NCBI GenBank assembly: GCA_002451795.1
Contig: DKDJ01000009.1
Span: forward strand, 1 to 64,000
Source: Bacteroidales bacterium UBA6851
Lineage (GTDB): Bacteria; Bacteroidota; Bacteroidia; Bacteroidales; UBA932
Length of the DNA: 64,000 nt
Reading direction: 5' to 3'
In this document: positions 52,901 to 62,300 of the stretch, piece by piece
How positions within the stretch are numbered: position 1 is the first letter of the stretch
Layout: the number at the start of each line of letters is the position of its first letter
Made by a program: the position numbers and the translations under genes
Notes under the pieces: generated by a model
Seen by the model: the letters and a program-made list of their open reading frames with translations, nothing else
The model's database searches: none
Told to the model about the DNA's origin: nothing

Positions 52901-52983
52901 GGATCCGGCTTGAGTCCCGGAGCAGCCATAGAGACAGATAAAGACATCACGATGGCTGAAAACAAAGCAAATACCTTTTTCAT
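49936..52983 (-). CDS. CE6-like acetylxylan esterase fused to GH51 alpha-L-arabinofuranosidase
   Basis: A 1015-residue exported enzyme. After the signal peptide (about 1-21) comes an SGNH/SASA esterase domain (about 28-290) with GQSNM (nucleophile Ser39), HQGESN (176-181) and the DQFH pair (Asp256/His259), so the triad looks intact. Residues about 305-1000 are a GH51 arabinofuranosidase (SGIFFEDINNSLDGGICAQL, FMRFPGGC) with acid/base Glu in IGNENSG and nucleophile Glu in VGEFAN, plus a carbohydrate-binding-like insert near 380-510. It would deacetylate xylan and remove arabinose in one polypeptide. ATG 52983 is preferred to a GTG 66 bases upstream because the promoter element TATATTTG (53017-53010) lies between. 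Monocistronic. Confidence 0.9.
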   Translation of the reverse strand: MKKVFALFSAIVMSLSVSMAAPGLKPDPDFFIYLCIGQSNMEAGATPAEQDKNFNDPRFQFMAAVDMPKYDRQMGHWYTAVPPICREGNNMGPVDFFGRKMIENLPSKYRVGVINVSVAGAKIELWDKDDYKEYIDNERDWMKAIVEQYGGNPYKRLVEMAKLAQKDGVIKGILMHQGESNSEDPLWPERVKKIYDNLCHDLGLSPKDTPLLAGELKYAEEGGVCAAFNTDIMPNLPKVLPNAHIISALGCESTGDQFHFNTEGMRLMGYRMADKMLQLQGFKPVQTRVLDLKPKSLGINVSPTLSGIFFEDINNSLDGGICAQLIQNNSFQEYNVPEAPENEFSVCDSVFFGWTVLRMGEARGSAHAVDYKPLVKHTRYYDYDPNDKYDDELRYKQYSVRFEVENPGDGFGIAANGYGIAEYGKGAEYYYSNNTQIPSIPVVKEVSYDLGLYLCGENYSGSFKVYLEDKNGEINSNVITFTGIGDNWKKYSGTLDALRTEDSRLCIVSDAAGVFYLDFVTLLPEKSQLWMDGKYGPFRKDMMQALYDLNPTFMRFPGGCASEGTNYFGQVFWKNSIGTPEERLGFRNHWGYWTSQYVGFYEYFLMAESLGATPLPVLNDGVTCQFAGRKYIAPLDTPSDRERFYNIFVKDALDLIEFCNGGTDTEWGAVRASMGHPEPFNLKYLGIGNENSGDAFWERFDIIYNAVKAQHPEITIVSTAGAFDAGREFDANMKQIDSKYPDTIVDEHYYKNDEWFYTHRDRYESGKVRGAESNTYDRSKPTRVFVGEFANSNTNNAFASTLAEAAYWTGLERNSDMVVMAAYAPLFCKKGYNKWNSNLIWFDNRGLWRTSNYYYQKLFSKSGDRSFETSDVMDGKVVDEKVYTSSTIDTSTGEIYVKFVNSEAADKTIKVNTGSKVKYEASVEFISSHNLEVKNQKDQNYYSSNPEYNKDPMESVPPGLRERPGMREMAWRFAKRVDYSEAVVPHTKHLGTVKKSFEFTMPENSVGVLKLTPVK

Positions 52984-53009
52984 GAAAATAGTGTTATCAA
53001 ATTCGCGTA

Positions 53010-53017
53010 CAAATATA
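53010..53017 (-). promoter_or_regulatory. -7 element TATATTTG of the CE6-GH51 gene
   Basis: TAtaTTTG on the minus strand, 26 bases before the ATG at 52983; no TTTG at the -33 spacing. It rules out the longer GTG start at 53049. Confidence 0.5.
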
Positions 53018-53089
53018 CTAAGTTCTGAATGATTTTTAAGTTCTTTCACACCATATTTTCCAAGAAATCCAACGATATGGCATACGCAT

Positions 53090-53123
53090 AAAAAAAACGA
53101 GGCTGATCATTTAGTCAACCCCG
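53090..53123 (-). terminator. Intrinsic terminator after ppiD
   Basis: On the minus strand the stem CGGGGTTGA / TCAGCCTCG (two G-U pairs, 8-base loop) is followed by eight T, 32 bases below the ppiD stop. It closes the coaX-porin-TPR-lptC-ppiD unit. Confidence 0.82.
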
Positions 53124-53154
53124 TTAATATTACTTTAAAGTCAAAATAACTCTG

Positions 53155-55236
53155 TTAATAGAACCTTTCCCTATTATCTACTACTCCAGCAATATCGCAC
53201 ATTACCGGAATTATATACTGGGACATATACTGGGACTTCTGCTGATTTCTGAGCTTAGCATCATCTTCAGTATAGAAAGCACCAAGCTGACGATTGGAAG
53301 TGGTAAACACATATACACCCATAGAACCATTTACAGGACCAAATACAACACCATCCTCAGCAACTACAGCTGCACCAGTAACAGCTGGATCAAGAGTACT
53401 GGAAGCAAATGACACTGCCTCACTATGCTCAACTTCTACACCCAGTTTCTGTGCCGCATCCTGAATAGTCTTTGCTCCACTAATCTTTTCCTTTACATCA
53501 GCAAGAACTTTCTGGTGCACCTTCTGAGTATAAAGCCTGTTGCTAATTACAGAAGAAACTTCCTCAATAGGCATATAACCAGCTTTATGCTCACCCTTTA
53601 CAGCAGCGATAAAGAAGTAATTGGTGTTAACAGTAAGGATAGAAGAAGCCTTGCCTGTCTTATTGTCAAATACCCATCTTGTCACAGTCTTGGCCTGATC
53701 AATGGCACCATAGCTAGATGTAGCCTCTGTAATGGTAAGATTGTGGGAATATACTTTAAGTGAATCTACGGCTTTCTGATATCCCTTGTAAGTACCATCG
53801 GTAAGGCTTGCAAATCGGCTTGCCTGAGCATAATATGAATTATATGTCTCCTTGCTAGCAAGAGCAGTCTTCTTGAGCACAGCCACATGCTTCTTAAGGA
53901 CAGGTTTGCTGGTCTTAGTCACGAGCACTACGTGAGTACCATACGAAGTCTTGAGCACAAATGGCTTACCAACCTTAGCTTCAATCACTGACTCCATACC
54001 AGGAATCATATATGTCTGCGTCATCCAGCCAATAGAGCCAAGTTCCCCGTCAGCAGCAGATCCTGTATCTTGTGAGTACATGGAAGCAAGATTAGAGAAA
54101 TTTTCTCCCTTTGCAACTACATTTACAAGACTGTCAGCTTTGGCAGCAGCATCATTTCCCTGGAGAAGAATATGCTTTACGTAAACAGAATCAGGAATCA
54201 TCCTCGTCTCTAGTGTACGAGCTGCGAAGAAATCATTTCCAGACTTGACTACCTGTGAAATATCCTTTCCACCGAAAATCTGCTCATCAATATCGGCATT
54301 TATGGTTTTGAGCTCACCGGCCTTGTACCAATAATTAGAAAGAGGACTATCAGAATTCTTAGCAAGGAAAGACTTCATATTGTCGGTTGTGCTGAATTCA
54401 TCATATAGATCATTCATAGCAAGGCTCGTACTGTTGATATCATCAGAAGAAGGAACTACCTCAAACACAACATACTCCATATCACGACTATCACTTTCCT
54501 GCTTAAAGAAATTCTTATGTGCCTTGTAATAGCTGCGCACTTCGTCGTTAGTAACCACAACACTTGAGTCATGATACATAGGATAATACTCTACACAGAA
54601 GTCAAAATCAGCGGTAGTATTACCCGTAGCCATAGCGTTGCTCATCTGAAGAGCATTTGTAAAATTGGATGCATTGAAGAGCATACCATATTTCTGGTAA
54701 TACTGTTGCGTATAGATAGTATTCTGGAGATAATCCCAATACTGGCGATATCTTCCATCCTGATCAGACTCAATAAATGTGAGAAACTGCCTAAGTACCT
54801 CTTCAGAATAGTTTCCAGAATCATCCATGAACAGAGGATTCTGCGCAAGGATATTTGAAGGGTTTGAAGAAGACACCAAAGAAAGCAACTCGTCCTCTCC
54901 GACCTTAATGCCAGCAGCCTTCGCATTCTTGATGAACAAATACTTATCCACCATATCCTGCCATGCAGCATCCCTGATATTTTTCTGAACCTGATCATTC
55001 TGAGCAGAAGAGCCGGAAATAATCTCATTGATGCTTGTGAATTTTTCTACATTCTCCTGGAAATCAGTATAGGATATTCTTTTGCCATCAATCTTACCCA
55101 CATCGTACTTTGTAGACATGGAATTGATAGCCGTTTGAAGAGTACCAGGATCGATAATAAACGAAAGAAGAGCCAACGCAATCACAATTGAGACTGCGAG
55201 GCCAAATTTGGAGCGTATTTTTTCAAGTGCCGCCAT
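53155..55236 (-). CDS. ppiD: PpiD-type membrane-anchored peptidyl-prolyl isomerase/chaperone
   Basis: A 693-residue periplasmic folding factor held by one N-terminal inner-membrane helix (about residues 12-30, LAVSIVIALALLSFIID). A SurA-like N-terminal chaperone region is followed by a central parvulin (PPIC) domain at about 345-445, with VYVKHILLQG, FSNLASMYSQDTGSAADGEL and YGTHVVLVTK, and a C-terminal region. It helps outer-membrane and exported proteins mature. Last gene of a minus-strand string coaX-porin-TPR-lptC-ppiD, 34 bases after lptC. Confidence 0.9.
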   Translation of the reverse strand: MAALEKIRSKFGLAVSIVIALALLSFIIDPGTLQTAINSMSTKYDVGKIDGKRISYTDFQENVEKFTSINEIISGSSAQNDQVQKNIRDAAWQDMVDKYLFIKNAKAAGIKVGEDELLSLVSSSNPSNILAQNPLFMDDSGNYSEEVLRQFLTFIESDQDGRYRQYWDYLQNTIYTQQYYQKYGMLFNASNFTNALQMSNAMATGNTTADFDFCVEYYPMYHDSSVVVTNDEVRSYYKAHKNFFKQESDSRDMEYVVFEVVPSSDDINSTSLAMNDLYDEFSTTDNMKSFLAKNSDSPLSNYWYKAGELKTINADIDEQIFGGKDISQVVKSGNDFFAARTLETRMIPDSVYVKHILLQGNDAAAKADSLVNVVAKGENFSNLASMYSQDTGSAADGELGSIGWMTQTYMIPGMESVIEAKVGKPFVLKTSYGTHVVLVTKTSKPVLKKHVAVLKKTALASKETYNSYYAQASRFASLTDGTYKGYQKAVDSLKVYSHNLTITEATSSYGAIDQAKTVTRWVFDNKTGKASSILTVNTNYFFIAAVKGEHKAGYMPIEEVSSVISNRLYTQKVHQKVLADVKEKISGAKTIQDAAQKLGVEVEHSEAVSFASSTLDPAVTGAAVVAEDGVVFGPVNGSMGVYVFTTSNRQLGAFYTEDDAKLRNQQKSQYMSQYIIPVMCDIAGVVDNRERFY

Positions 55237-55270
55237 ATTATGTATTTTTTAGTTTTTCGATTCAAACATA

Positions 55271-55906
55271 TTAGGGTGCGAATTTATCAATTTTTTTTTG
55301 AAAAGGACCAATAAAATTCACAGAATCAATGATTACTGCAGTAGTATCTTTCTCCACAACCACAAAATTGTTAAATGACTTATACAAAATGGCATTTTTC
55401 ATACGGTCGTCAGAGCGCATCCCATATCCCTGCATAAACCCCTCTGGTGAATACATTTTAACATAACAGTCAGTATACACCTCCTGTTTCACCCTATCCC
55501 AGTAAAGCGTGTCCGTTTCCATAGTCTCCTGTTTAAGAACATTATGAAGTATCACGTTTCCATAGGCCTCCCAAGTCTCATCATCATTTTTTCCTGATTT
55601 TTTGGGTACCTTATGAATAGCATTGTCAGCTATGACTATAGACTCAAGCAATCCTTCATCAGAATAAGCAAACACTGATATTCCTTTAGGGAACACATCA
55701 TAATCCTCACTCTTGGTCTCATAATGTTCCATAACCTTCGCCTCTAACCTCATCTGAAGTTTCCCATTAGTACTTCTCACAGCGAACACGTCATCCACCG
55801 TCTGAATCGGAGTCTTTTCTAAATCAAGCGCGTCCGCCTCGGAAATTTTGGACTTACAGGAAACGAAATTACTGGCAACCACCAGAGTGGCTGCCAGTAA
55901 TTTCAT
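55271..55906 (-). CDS. lptC: LPS export protein LptC
   Basis: LptC belongs to the Lpt bridge that carries lipopolysaccharide from the inner to the outer membrane. The 211-residue product has a lipoprotein-type N-terminus (VASNFVSCKSK, Cys near residue 17), unlike the transmembrane helix of E. coli LptC but usual in Bacteroidota, and an OstA-like beta-jellyroll with EAYGNVILHN, METDTLYWDRVKQEVYTD and PEGFMQGYGMRSD. ATG 55906 gives a clean lipoprotein signal; it starts 23 bases after the TPR gene. It ends 34 bases before ppiD. Confidence 0.9.
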   Translation of the reverse strand: MKLLAATLVVASNFVSCKSKISEADALDLEKTPIQTVDDVFAVRSTNGKLQMRLEAKVMEHYETKSEDYDVFPKGISVFAYSDEGLLESIVIADNAIHKVPKKSGKNDDETWEAYGNVILHNVLKQETMETDTLYWDRVKQEVYTDCYVKMYSPEGFMQGYGMRSDDRMKNAILYKSFNNFVVVEKDTTAVIIDSVNFIGPFQKKIDKFAP

Positions 55907-55929
55907 AATATTTAGTGTCCTTTTCAAGA

Positions 55930-57258
55930 CTATTTCACTGTACGAACAGTGGTAGTGGCGCGAAGTCCACCGCACACTACTGTGTAAGACTGACCGTTAG
56001 TCACATCATACATAAATGCCTCTTCTGCCTTAGGGAAGTACCTGCTGTACTCACTGATGTAATTATTAGCAGACTCCGCAAGGCTTGGATCGGCATTCTT
56101 GGCCTTGTTCATATAGTCGCAAGCTACCCAGAATGGTGCACGTGAAGAAATCTCGTCACCACCACAACGCGTAGCAGCCCAGATATTGCCCATAAGGAAG
56201 TAAGCCTTACCTGCAAGCTCTGAAGAATTTGCAGCCACGGTGGTAGCACACTCGATAGCCTTAGCATTCATACCGTTCTTGTAGTAGAATGTAGCAAGTT
56301 CATAACTCCACTCAGCATCCTTTGCAGCATCAGAACCATCACTTGCAATAGCCTCCTCCATATACTTGATAGCTTCATCCACATTATTCATAGAAGAATG
56401 GAGACGGAATAGATAATATGCAGAACTTGCTGACGGCTCAAGTGTATACATAGTGGTAACGGCTTTAAGGAACACGTCGTTGTTCTGGCAGTCCTCTGTT
56501 GAACTCATTACTTTCACTACATTAGATGCAAGTTTGAGATCATTCGGATTACTCTCAAGACGTGGACCAAAAAGTTGGATGAGGTTGTCACATGAAGCAA
56601 CCTTGCTAGCAGCGAAAAGGCTTCCCATATCCTGTTTCATCTTCTCTATCTGGGTCTTCTCCGCATCATTCTTGGCAGGGGCATTCTCAAGAAGTTCGTT
56701 ATTTCTCTCATAAAGAGCTATAACGGCTTCAGCATCAATCTCTCCAGTCTTATAGAGTTCAGAAGCTGCCTGCATATCAAATAGGAGAATCTGAGGCTTT
56801 GTATTTACGCCGTTTGCCTCAATGATGCCCTCATATCCAGAGTAAAGTTTATTAAAGTCTGACTTTATATAGTTAGACATATCAATACCCTTGTTATTGA
56901 GAGCAGTCTGAGCATACTTAGGATAATACTTGGCTCTTGTGTCATGTATTGCCATAAGCGTATCTACAAGCGCCTCGCAATAAGTAGGATTGTTAGCATT
57001 TTTCTGAATGAGCCTTCTGACGAGAACCGCACCATCGATAAGCATATTCTGACTTGCAGTGGCAGGACAAAGCTGATATGCCTTTCTCCAGTTAGGAATA
57101 GCGGAGTCATAGTCCTTCTGCTTGTAATACTCCTTGTAGTAAGACATGTACTTAACACATTCAGCACTGTCAGCGCCCCATTTTCCCTGAGCGAAAACAT
57201 CTGAGCTGCCGATAAACAATGCAGCGCAGGCAATTAAGGCAAATTTTATTTTCTTCAT
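55930..57258 (-). CDS. Exported tetratricopeptide-repeat protein
   Basis: A 442-residue protein with a clear signal peptide (MKKIKFALIACAALFIGSSD, cleavage near VFAQG) and TPR-like helical pairs, e.g. YKEYYKQKDYDSAIPNWRKA near the N-terminus, YYLFRLHSSMNNVDEAIKYM, and ATFYYKNGMNAKAIECATTV near the C-terminus. It is a periplasmic scaffold without an enzymatic domain. ATG 57258 is the start right before the signal peptide; the longer frame would overlap the porin gene. The conserved neighbours (porin, lptC, ppiD) suggest an envelope assembly role, which is not proven. Confidence 0.87.
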   Translation of the reverse strand: MKKIKFALIACAALFIGSSDVFAQGKWGADSAECVKYMSYYKEYYKQKDYDSAIPNWRKAYQLCPATASQNMLIDGAVLVRRLIQKNANNPTYCEALVDTLMAIHDTRAKYYPKYAQTALNNKGIDMSNYIKSDFNKLYSGYEGIIEANGVNTKPQILLFDMQAASELYKTGEIDAEAVIALYERNNELLENAPAKNDAEKTQIEKMKQDMGSLFAASKVASCDNLIQLFGPRLESNPNDLKLASNVVKVMSSTEDCQNNDVFLKAVTTMYTLEPSASSAYYLFRLHSSMNNVDEAIKYMEEAIASDGSDAAKDAEWSYELATFYYKNGMNAKAIECATTVAANSSELAGKAYFLMGNIWAATRCGGDEISSRAPFWVACDYMNKAKNADPSLAESANNYISEYSRYFPKAEEAFMYDVTNGQSYTVVCGGLRATTTVRTVK

Positions 57259-57277
57259 ATTGTCATTATTTTTAATA

Positions 57278-58594
57278 TTATTCATACTGTGTTTTTCTGA
57301 ACCAAATGTCAAATATATTTACTCCCACGGAAAAATTGATGTATTTTTCACGTATCATATTATCTGACAATGAACCTCTCTGTCCCAACTCTAGTCCTAC
57401 TGTAATTCCATTATACCATCTGAACACTGGAAAAGTAGCACCGATGGTTATACCCATGGAAGTAATGTTCTTTCCATACAACTTATAATACTCATTCTTA
57501 TAATAAGCACCGGCACGATAAGCCACCTGATTGAAATAGTACCTTATGTCGTTTCTATTAGGAACAAACTCAGCACCAATCCTGTAAGCCTCAGCCACGG
57601 TAGGGGAGAAAGGCGACGAAGACGCGGAAAAGCCACTGATACTATCTATTCCGCTATTAGTCCAGTCGGAACGCGTGTAGTCAAATTCAACCATCCATTT
57701 ATCCGGACTCTTAAGTGTTATTCCCACACCTATTTCACTTGCAATTCGCGCTTTCTTTGTAACTGAAAGGGTATCACTCCTGTAATAAAGCGTATCCACA
57801 GCAACACTTCCTGAAGAATAACTTGCATCTGTATAATAACCCTTTAAGTTTGCACCAGTCGAATATGTGGCTCCCAGCCCAAGTACAACTTTCTTTCCAA
57901 GAGGCTGCTCGTACTGGATACCAAACTTTCCTCCAATCGCATTTGTCTGAAGAGTTATAGTATTCTTTATTCCATTATACGATGACTCTGAAATAGAAGT
58001 ATTGAAATTCTTTGTAATATTACCGAAATAGTAATCGAGTTCGGCACCTATAGACACCCTTTTTAAAAAAGTATATCCTACAGAAGCAAATGACTTGTAT
58101 ATACTACCACTTCCTTCAGAGGAATTGGTGATATTGCCTATACTTCCTATTACATCAGGATCGGTATACTTGTATGTAAAGTCAAATCCTGTATCACTGA
58201 AAGGGGAAATTCCTACCATCATGGCCATATTCTTACTCAAGATAGGGAATGATAATACGAAATCATTAACATTGAATGTATTATTGACTGATTTTATTCC
58301 TCCTTGAGAGAATATTTTGTTGTCTCCATATACTGTATAGTCAGCCATAAATGCAAGACTATCCCTTGCCGTTACTGCAGCAGGATTCAATATATTGATA
58401 TAACGGTTATTTCTTCCGGCAATACCTACACCACCCATAGTTCTGTTGTATGCGGTACCCTGACGGCTTACATCACCTATGGAAAATATTGAATACGGAG
58501 AGTAAGCACCATCAGCCTGTGCACTGGAGTATGGTGCTACAATGGCAGAGAGTGCAAAAACAAGAACTATATTAACCAATATTTTTCTTAACAT
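57278..58594 (-). CDS. Outer-membrane beta-barrel protein (FadL/OmpP1-like)
   Basis: A 438-residue exported protein: signal peptide (cleavage near YSSAQ, residue 25), then SPYSIFSIGDVSRQGTAYNRTMGGVGIA and GRNNRYINILNPAAVTARDSLAF, an opening that resembles FadL-type porins. Alternating barrel strands run to the C-terminus. The tail does not end in Phe, so the exact last strand is uncertain. It overlaps the coaX end by 23 bases and precedes the TPR gene by 19. Transport substrate unknown. Confidence 0.85.
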   Translation of the reverse strand: MLRKILVNIVLVFALSAIVAPYSSAQADGAYSPYSIFSIGDVSRQGTAYNRTMGGVGIAGRNNRYINILNPAAVTARDSLAFMADYTVYGDNKIFSQGGIKSVNNTFNVNDFVLSFPILSKNMAMMVGISPFSDTGFDFTYKYTDPDVIGSIGNITNSSEGSGSIYKSFASVGYTFLKRVSIGAELDYYFGNITKNFNTSISESSYNGIKNTITLQTNAIGGKFGIQYEQPLGKKVVLGLGATYSTGANLKGYYTDASYSSGSVAVDTLYYRSDTLSVTKKARIASEIGVGITLKSPDKWMVEFDYTRSDWTNSGIDSISGFSASSSPFSPTVAEAYRIGAEFVPNRNDIRYYFNQVAYRAGAYYKNEYYKLYGKNITSMGITIGATFPVFRWYNGITVGLELGQRGSLSDNMIREKYINFSVGVNIFDIWFRKTQYE

Positions 58595-59300
58595 AATCGT
58601 CAGTTATTATTGCAAGACCCATCAATTCAAGATTGCAAACTACAAAGATGGAGTTTTTCATCCTTTTAGCAAAATAAATTGCATCTCCACCAGTAAAAAC
58701 TACAATATTTTCTTTGTGCGACTTGATATAGCCCTCTATTTCAAATATTATACCTAAAACTATTCCGGATTCTATAGAAGATTTTAAGGAAGTCCCCTCC
58801 ATCTGTAAAGATTCAGGTATATCCACAAGAGGCAAATTCTTAGAGTATCGCTCAAGAGCTTTTGCCCTTGTACAGCAGCCAAGAGAAATATTACCTCCCA
58901 TATATCTTCCATCCGCTGCAAGAAAATCTACAGTGAGAGTGGTGCCAAAATCAAAAACCGTACAAGGTTTTTCATTGAAAAGAAAACGCGCCGCTACAAG
59001 TCCTGCAGCCCTGTCACATGGAAGATATTCAGGAAAATTATACTTCAGCAGCAGAGACGTATGACTTCTGTCAAGTATTATGAGATGAGAACAATACTTC
59101 TCAAGTATTCTTTCCTCTTCTTCAAGAACGCCACATACGGAAGCTATAGTAAGGACTTCCGGTTTCTCTTTTTCCATCAGAGAAAGAAGATAATCAAGCA
59201 TCTTCTCACCCTGATATCTAAAAGTCTTTCCAAGGACAGTACCTTCAGACCAAGCTGCCTTTAGAGCCGTATTTCCAGTTACAACTAGAAGATTCGCCAT
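58572..59300 (-). CDS. coaX: Type III pantothenate kinase (divergent)
   Basis: CoaX catalyses the first step of CoA synthesis. The 242-residue product has the ASKHA fold pattern with PCDRAAGLVAARFL (catalytic Asp region), FDFGTTLTVDFLAADG and GGNISLG in the right order. The first phosphate motif normally reads DxGNT but here reads VTGNT (Val7 in place of Asp), a change at a residue regarded as important. The third region TGGDAIYFA is usual. So the enzyme may be altered or use another metal-binding arrangement. It begins 37 bases after mfd and is translationally overlapped with the porin gene. Confidence 0.85.
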   Translation of the reverse strand: MANLLVVTGNTALKAAWSEGTVLGKTFRYQGEKMLDYLLSLMEKEKPEVLTIASVCGVLEEEERILEKYCSHLIILDRSHTSLLLKYNFPEYLPCDRAAGLVAARFLFNEKPCTVFDFGTTLTVDFLAADGRYMGGNISLGCCTRAKALERYSKNLPLVDIPESLQMEGTSLKSSIESGIVLGIIFEIEGYIKSHKENIVVFTGGDAIYFAKRMKNSIFVVCNLELMGLAIITDDYVKKNIG

Positions 59301-59337
59301 TTCTATAACACTACAGAGCCTACAAATTTACAAAAAA

Positions 59338-62300
59338 TTATCTCAACTTCCTCATAAGTGAAAGAGCAGAATGAAGAGAAGTAATATTTCTTGATACCAT
59401 TTTCAGCCTATTCTCCACTTGTTTTATCTCGGTAGATGTCGGGAGTTCTCCAACTTTCTTAAGAATCCTTTCGAATATACTTGACTTGTAGTATTGAGAC
59501 ATTGGATTGGATACAAAGAATGAAATCATGATTCCGTTCTTCACTATTATTTTCTCAAAACCAAGGGAAGCGCCGAGGTTTCGCAGTTTCAGCACGTAGA
59601 AAAGGTTTTCTAACTCTAAAGGCATCTTTCCAAACCTGTCCTCAAGACGCTTTATATAAGCATCTATCTCCTTATCTGATGACATGGAGTCAATAGCCTT
59701 ATAAATACGAATTTTTTCAGCTGTGATATTAATGTAATCATCAGGAATAAGAGCAGGCTGATCAGTCTCTATCGTACACTCCTGCACAAATGAACTTCTT
59801 TCAGAAGAGACAGTTAAGCCTGTCTCCATACCCAACTCATCCATTGCTTCAGATAGTATCTTCTGATAAGTCTCAAATCCCATTTCAGTAATAAAACCAC
59901 TCTGCTCGGCACCAAGAAGATTTCCAGCTCCACGTATATCAAGATCCTGCATGGCAATATTGAATCCGCTTCCAAGATCAGAGAATTCCTCTATGGCCTT
60001 CAGCCGTCTACGAGCGTCATCACTTATGCTTACAAGCGGAGGAACGATAAGATAACAGAAAGCCTTTTTGTTGGATCTTCCCACTCTTCCCCTAAGTTGA
60101 TGTAGATCGCTCAAACCAAAATTCTGAGCCTGATTAATGATGATAGTGTTGGCATTAGGAATATCAAGACCATTTTCTATGATAGTGGTACTTAACATCA
60201 TATCGTAGTCGCCTCTTATAAAGCCAAGCATAATATTCTCCAAAGTACGAGAATCCATCTGGCCATGAGCCACACAAATTTTCATATCAGGCACAAGACG
60301 GTGAAGAATCTCATATATAGACTGAAGTTCCTCCACTTTGTTGTGTAAGAAAAAAACCTGTCCACCTCTGTTGAGTTCATAGTTTATAATGCTTCTTATC
60401 TCCTTCTCATCAAAAAGTATTATTTCTGTCTGTACAGGTATACGGTTGGGCGGGGGAGTGTTGATGATACTCAAATCCCTTGCACCAAGAAGTGAGAACT
60501 GGAGTGTTCTCGGTATCGGAGTAGCCGTTAGAGTAAGAGTATCCACGGACTCCTTCATCTCCCTAAGTTTTTCCTTCGCTCCTACTCCGAACTTCTGCTC
60601 TTCATCAATTATAAGTAACCCTAAATCCTTGAAAACAAAATCTTTTCCAAGAATTTTATGAGTACCTATAATTATATCTATCTTTCCTTCCTTTAGCCTT
60701 TTCTTTATATCAGAAATTTCTTTAGCAGTACGGAGTCTGCTCACGTACTCGATATTGCATGGGAAATTTTGAAGTCTCTGCTTAAAGGTATTGAAATGCT
60801 GTAAAGCGAGTATTGTAGTAGGTACCAACACGGCCACTTGCTTACTATCAGTCACCGCTTTAAAAGCTGCCCTAACCGCTATTTCAGTCTTTCCGAACCC
60901 TACATCCCCACATACGAGCCTGTCCATAGGACAATCATCTTCCATATCCCTCTTTACAGCTATAGTTGCAGTCTCCTGATCTGGAGTATCCTCATACATG
61001 AATGAGGACTCAAGTTCTTCCTGAAGATAAGTGTCAGCAGAGAAAGCAAATCCCTTAGAAGCACGCCTTTTTGCATACAATTGGATAAGTTCCTTGGCAA
61101 TATCCTTAAGCTTGGATTTTGCACTGGTCTTAAGCGTACTCCAAGTTTTAGACCCGAGTTTATTGATACGTGGAGGCTCACCGTCCTTCGACCTAAACCT
61201 TGATATCTTATTGAGAAGATGAACTGACACGAATACCACATCTCCGTCTTTATAGGTTATCTTCACAACTTCATGAATTCTTCCCTTGTCATCCCTCATC
61301 CTCACAAGCCCTCCAAAAATTCCCACACCATGGTCGATATGAACTACGTAATCACCTATATTGAAAGAATTCAAGTCATTGATTGTAAGCTGTTCGCTCT
61401 TCTCTACACTTCTTCTAATACTAACCCTCTGGAAACGTTCAAATATTTCATGATCAGAGTAGCAGCATACTTTACATTCTCCGTCTATAAATCCGCTATG
61501 TATAGTCTTTCCTTTAACGAATTCTGGAATAAGACCTCCGTTCTGAGAAAGAATAGACTTTATTCTTTCGAGTTGTGATTCCTTGTCAGAATAGATTAAG
61601 ACACGATAAGAGTTCTCTATTCGCGAACGTATATCTTCAGTTAGAAGCTCGAAATTCTTGTTGAAAGCAGGCTGAGGAGATATCTGAAATTTTACGGAAA
61701 CTCCATCGGAATCCGCAGACACAGGAGTATCAAGAAAAACATCAACAAATTTGCCTGCCCACTGCCTGTACCATTCCTCACCACAATACATATCAGGTGA
61801 ATCCAACCATAATACAGTGTCAGACTTGATCATAGAGAGAATACAACATCCATCACTGCTTGGAGAAGAAAGGATATCAGAGAAAATCTCCGCCTCAGAA
61901 ACATTTTCTCTACTCAACTGCGTATTACAGTCGAACGTGTTTATTTTCTCTATCTCATCTCCCCAAAATGATATTCTGTAAGGATAATTATTAGAAAAAG
62001 AGAAGATATCTACTATTGAGCCTCGTATTGCATACTGACCCGGCTCAGATACAAAATCTACTTTTTCAAATCCCTTGCCATAAAGATTCTTAGAAAGAGT
62101 ATCATGAGAAATCTCATCTCCAATTTTTATTACAATTCCATCAGAACCGATAGTCTCTCCTGATGGTATGCTTTCCGATAACGCAGAAGGATATGTCACC
62201 ACCACAGTAAGTTCATCCCCACCAGAAAGAATCCTGCTCAATGCCGCAGTGCGCTGCACAGCAAGAGAAGATTTGTAATTACTCCTCTCTACGTTCTTTC

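Noticed and set aside
52144..52941. A 265-codon open frame on the plus strand
   Set aside because: It lies wholly antisense to the well-supported CE6-GH51 gene and its translation is a basic, His/Ser-rich shadow without motifs.
52984..53049. GTG start giving a 22-residue extension of the CE6-GH51 protein
   Set aside because: The extension precedes a good signal peptide and contains the promoter element TATATTTG.
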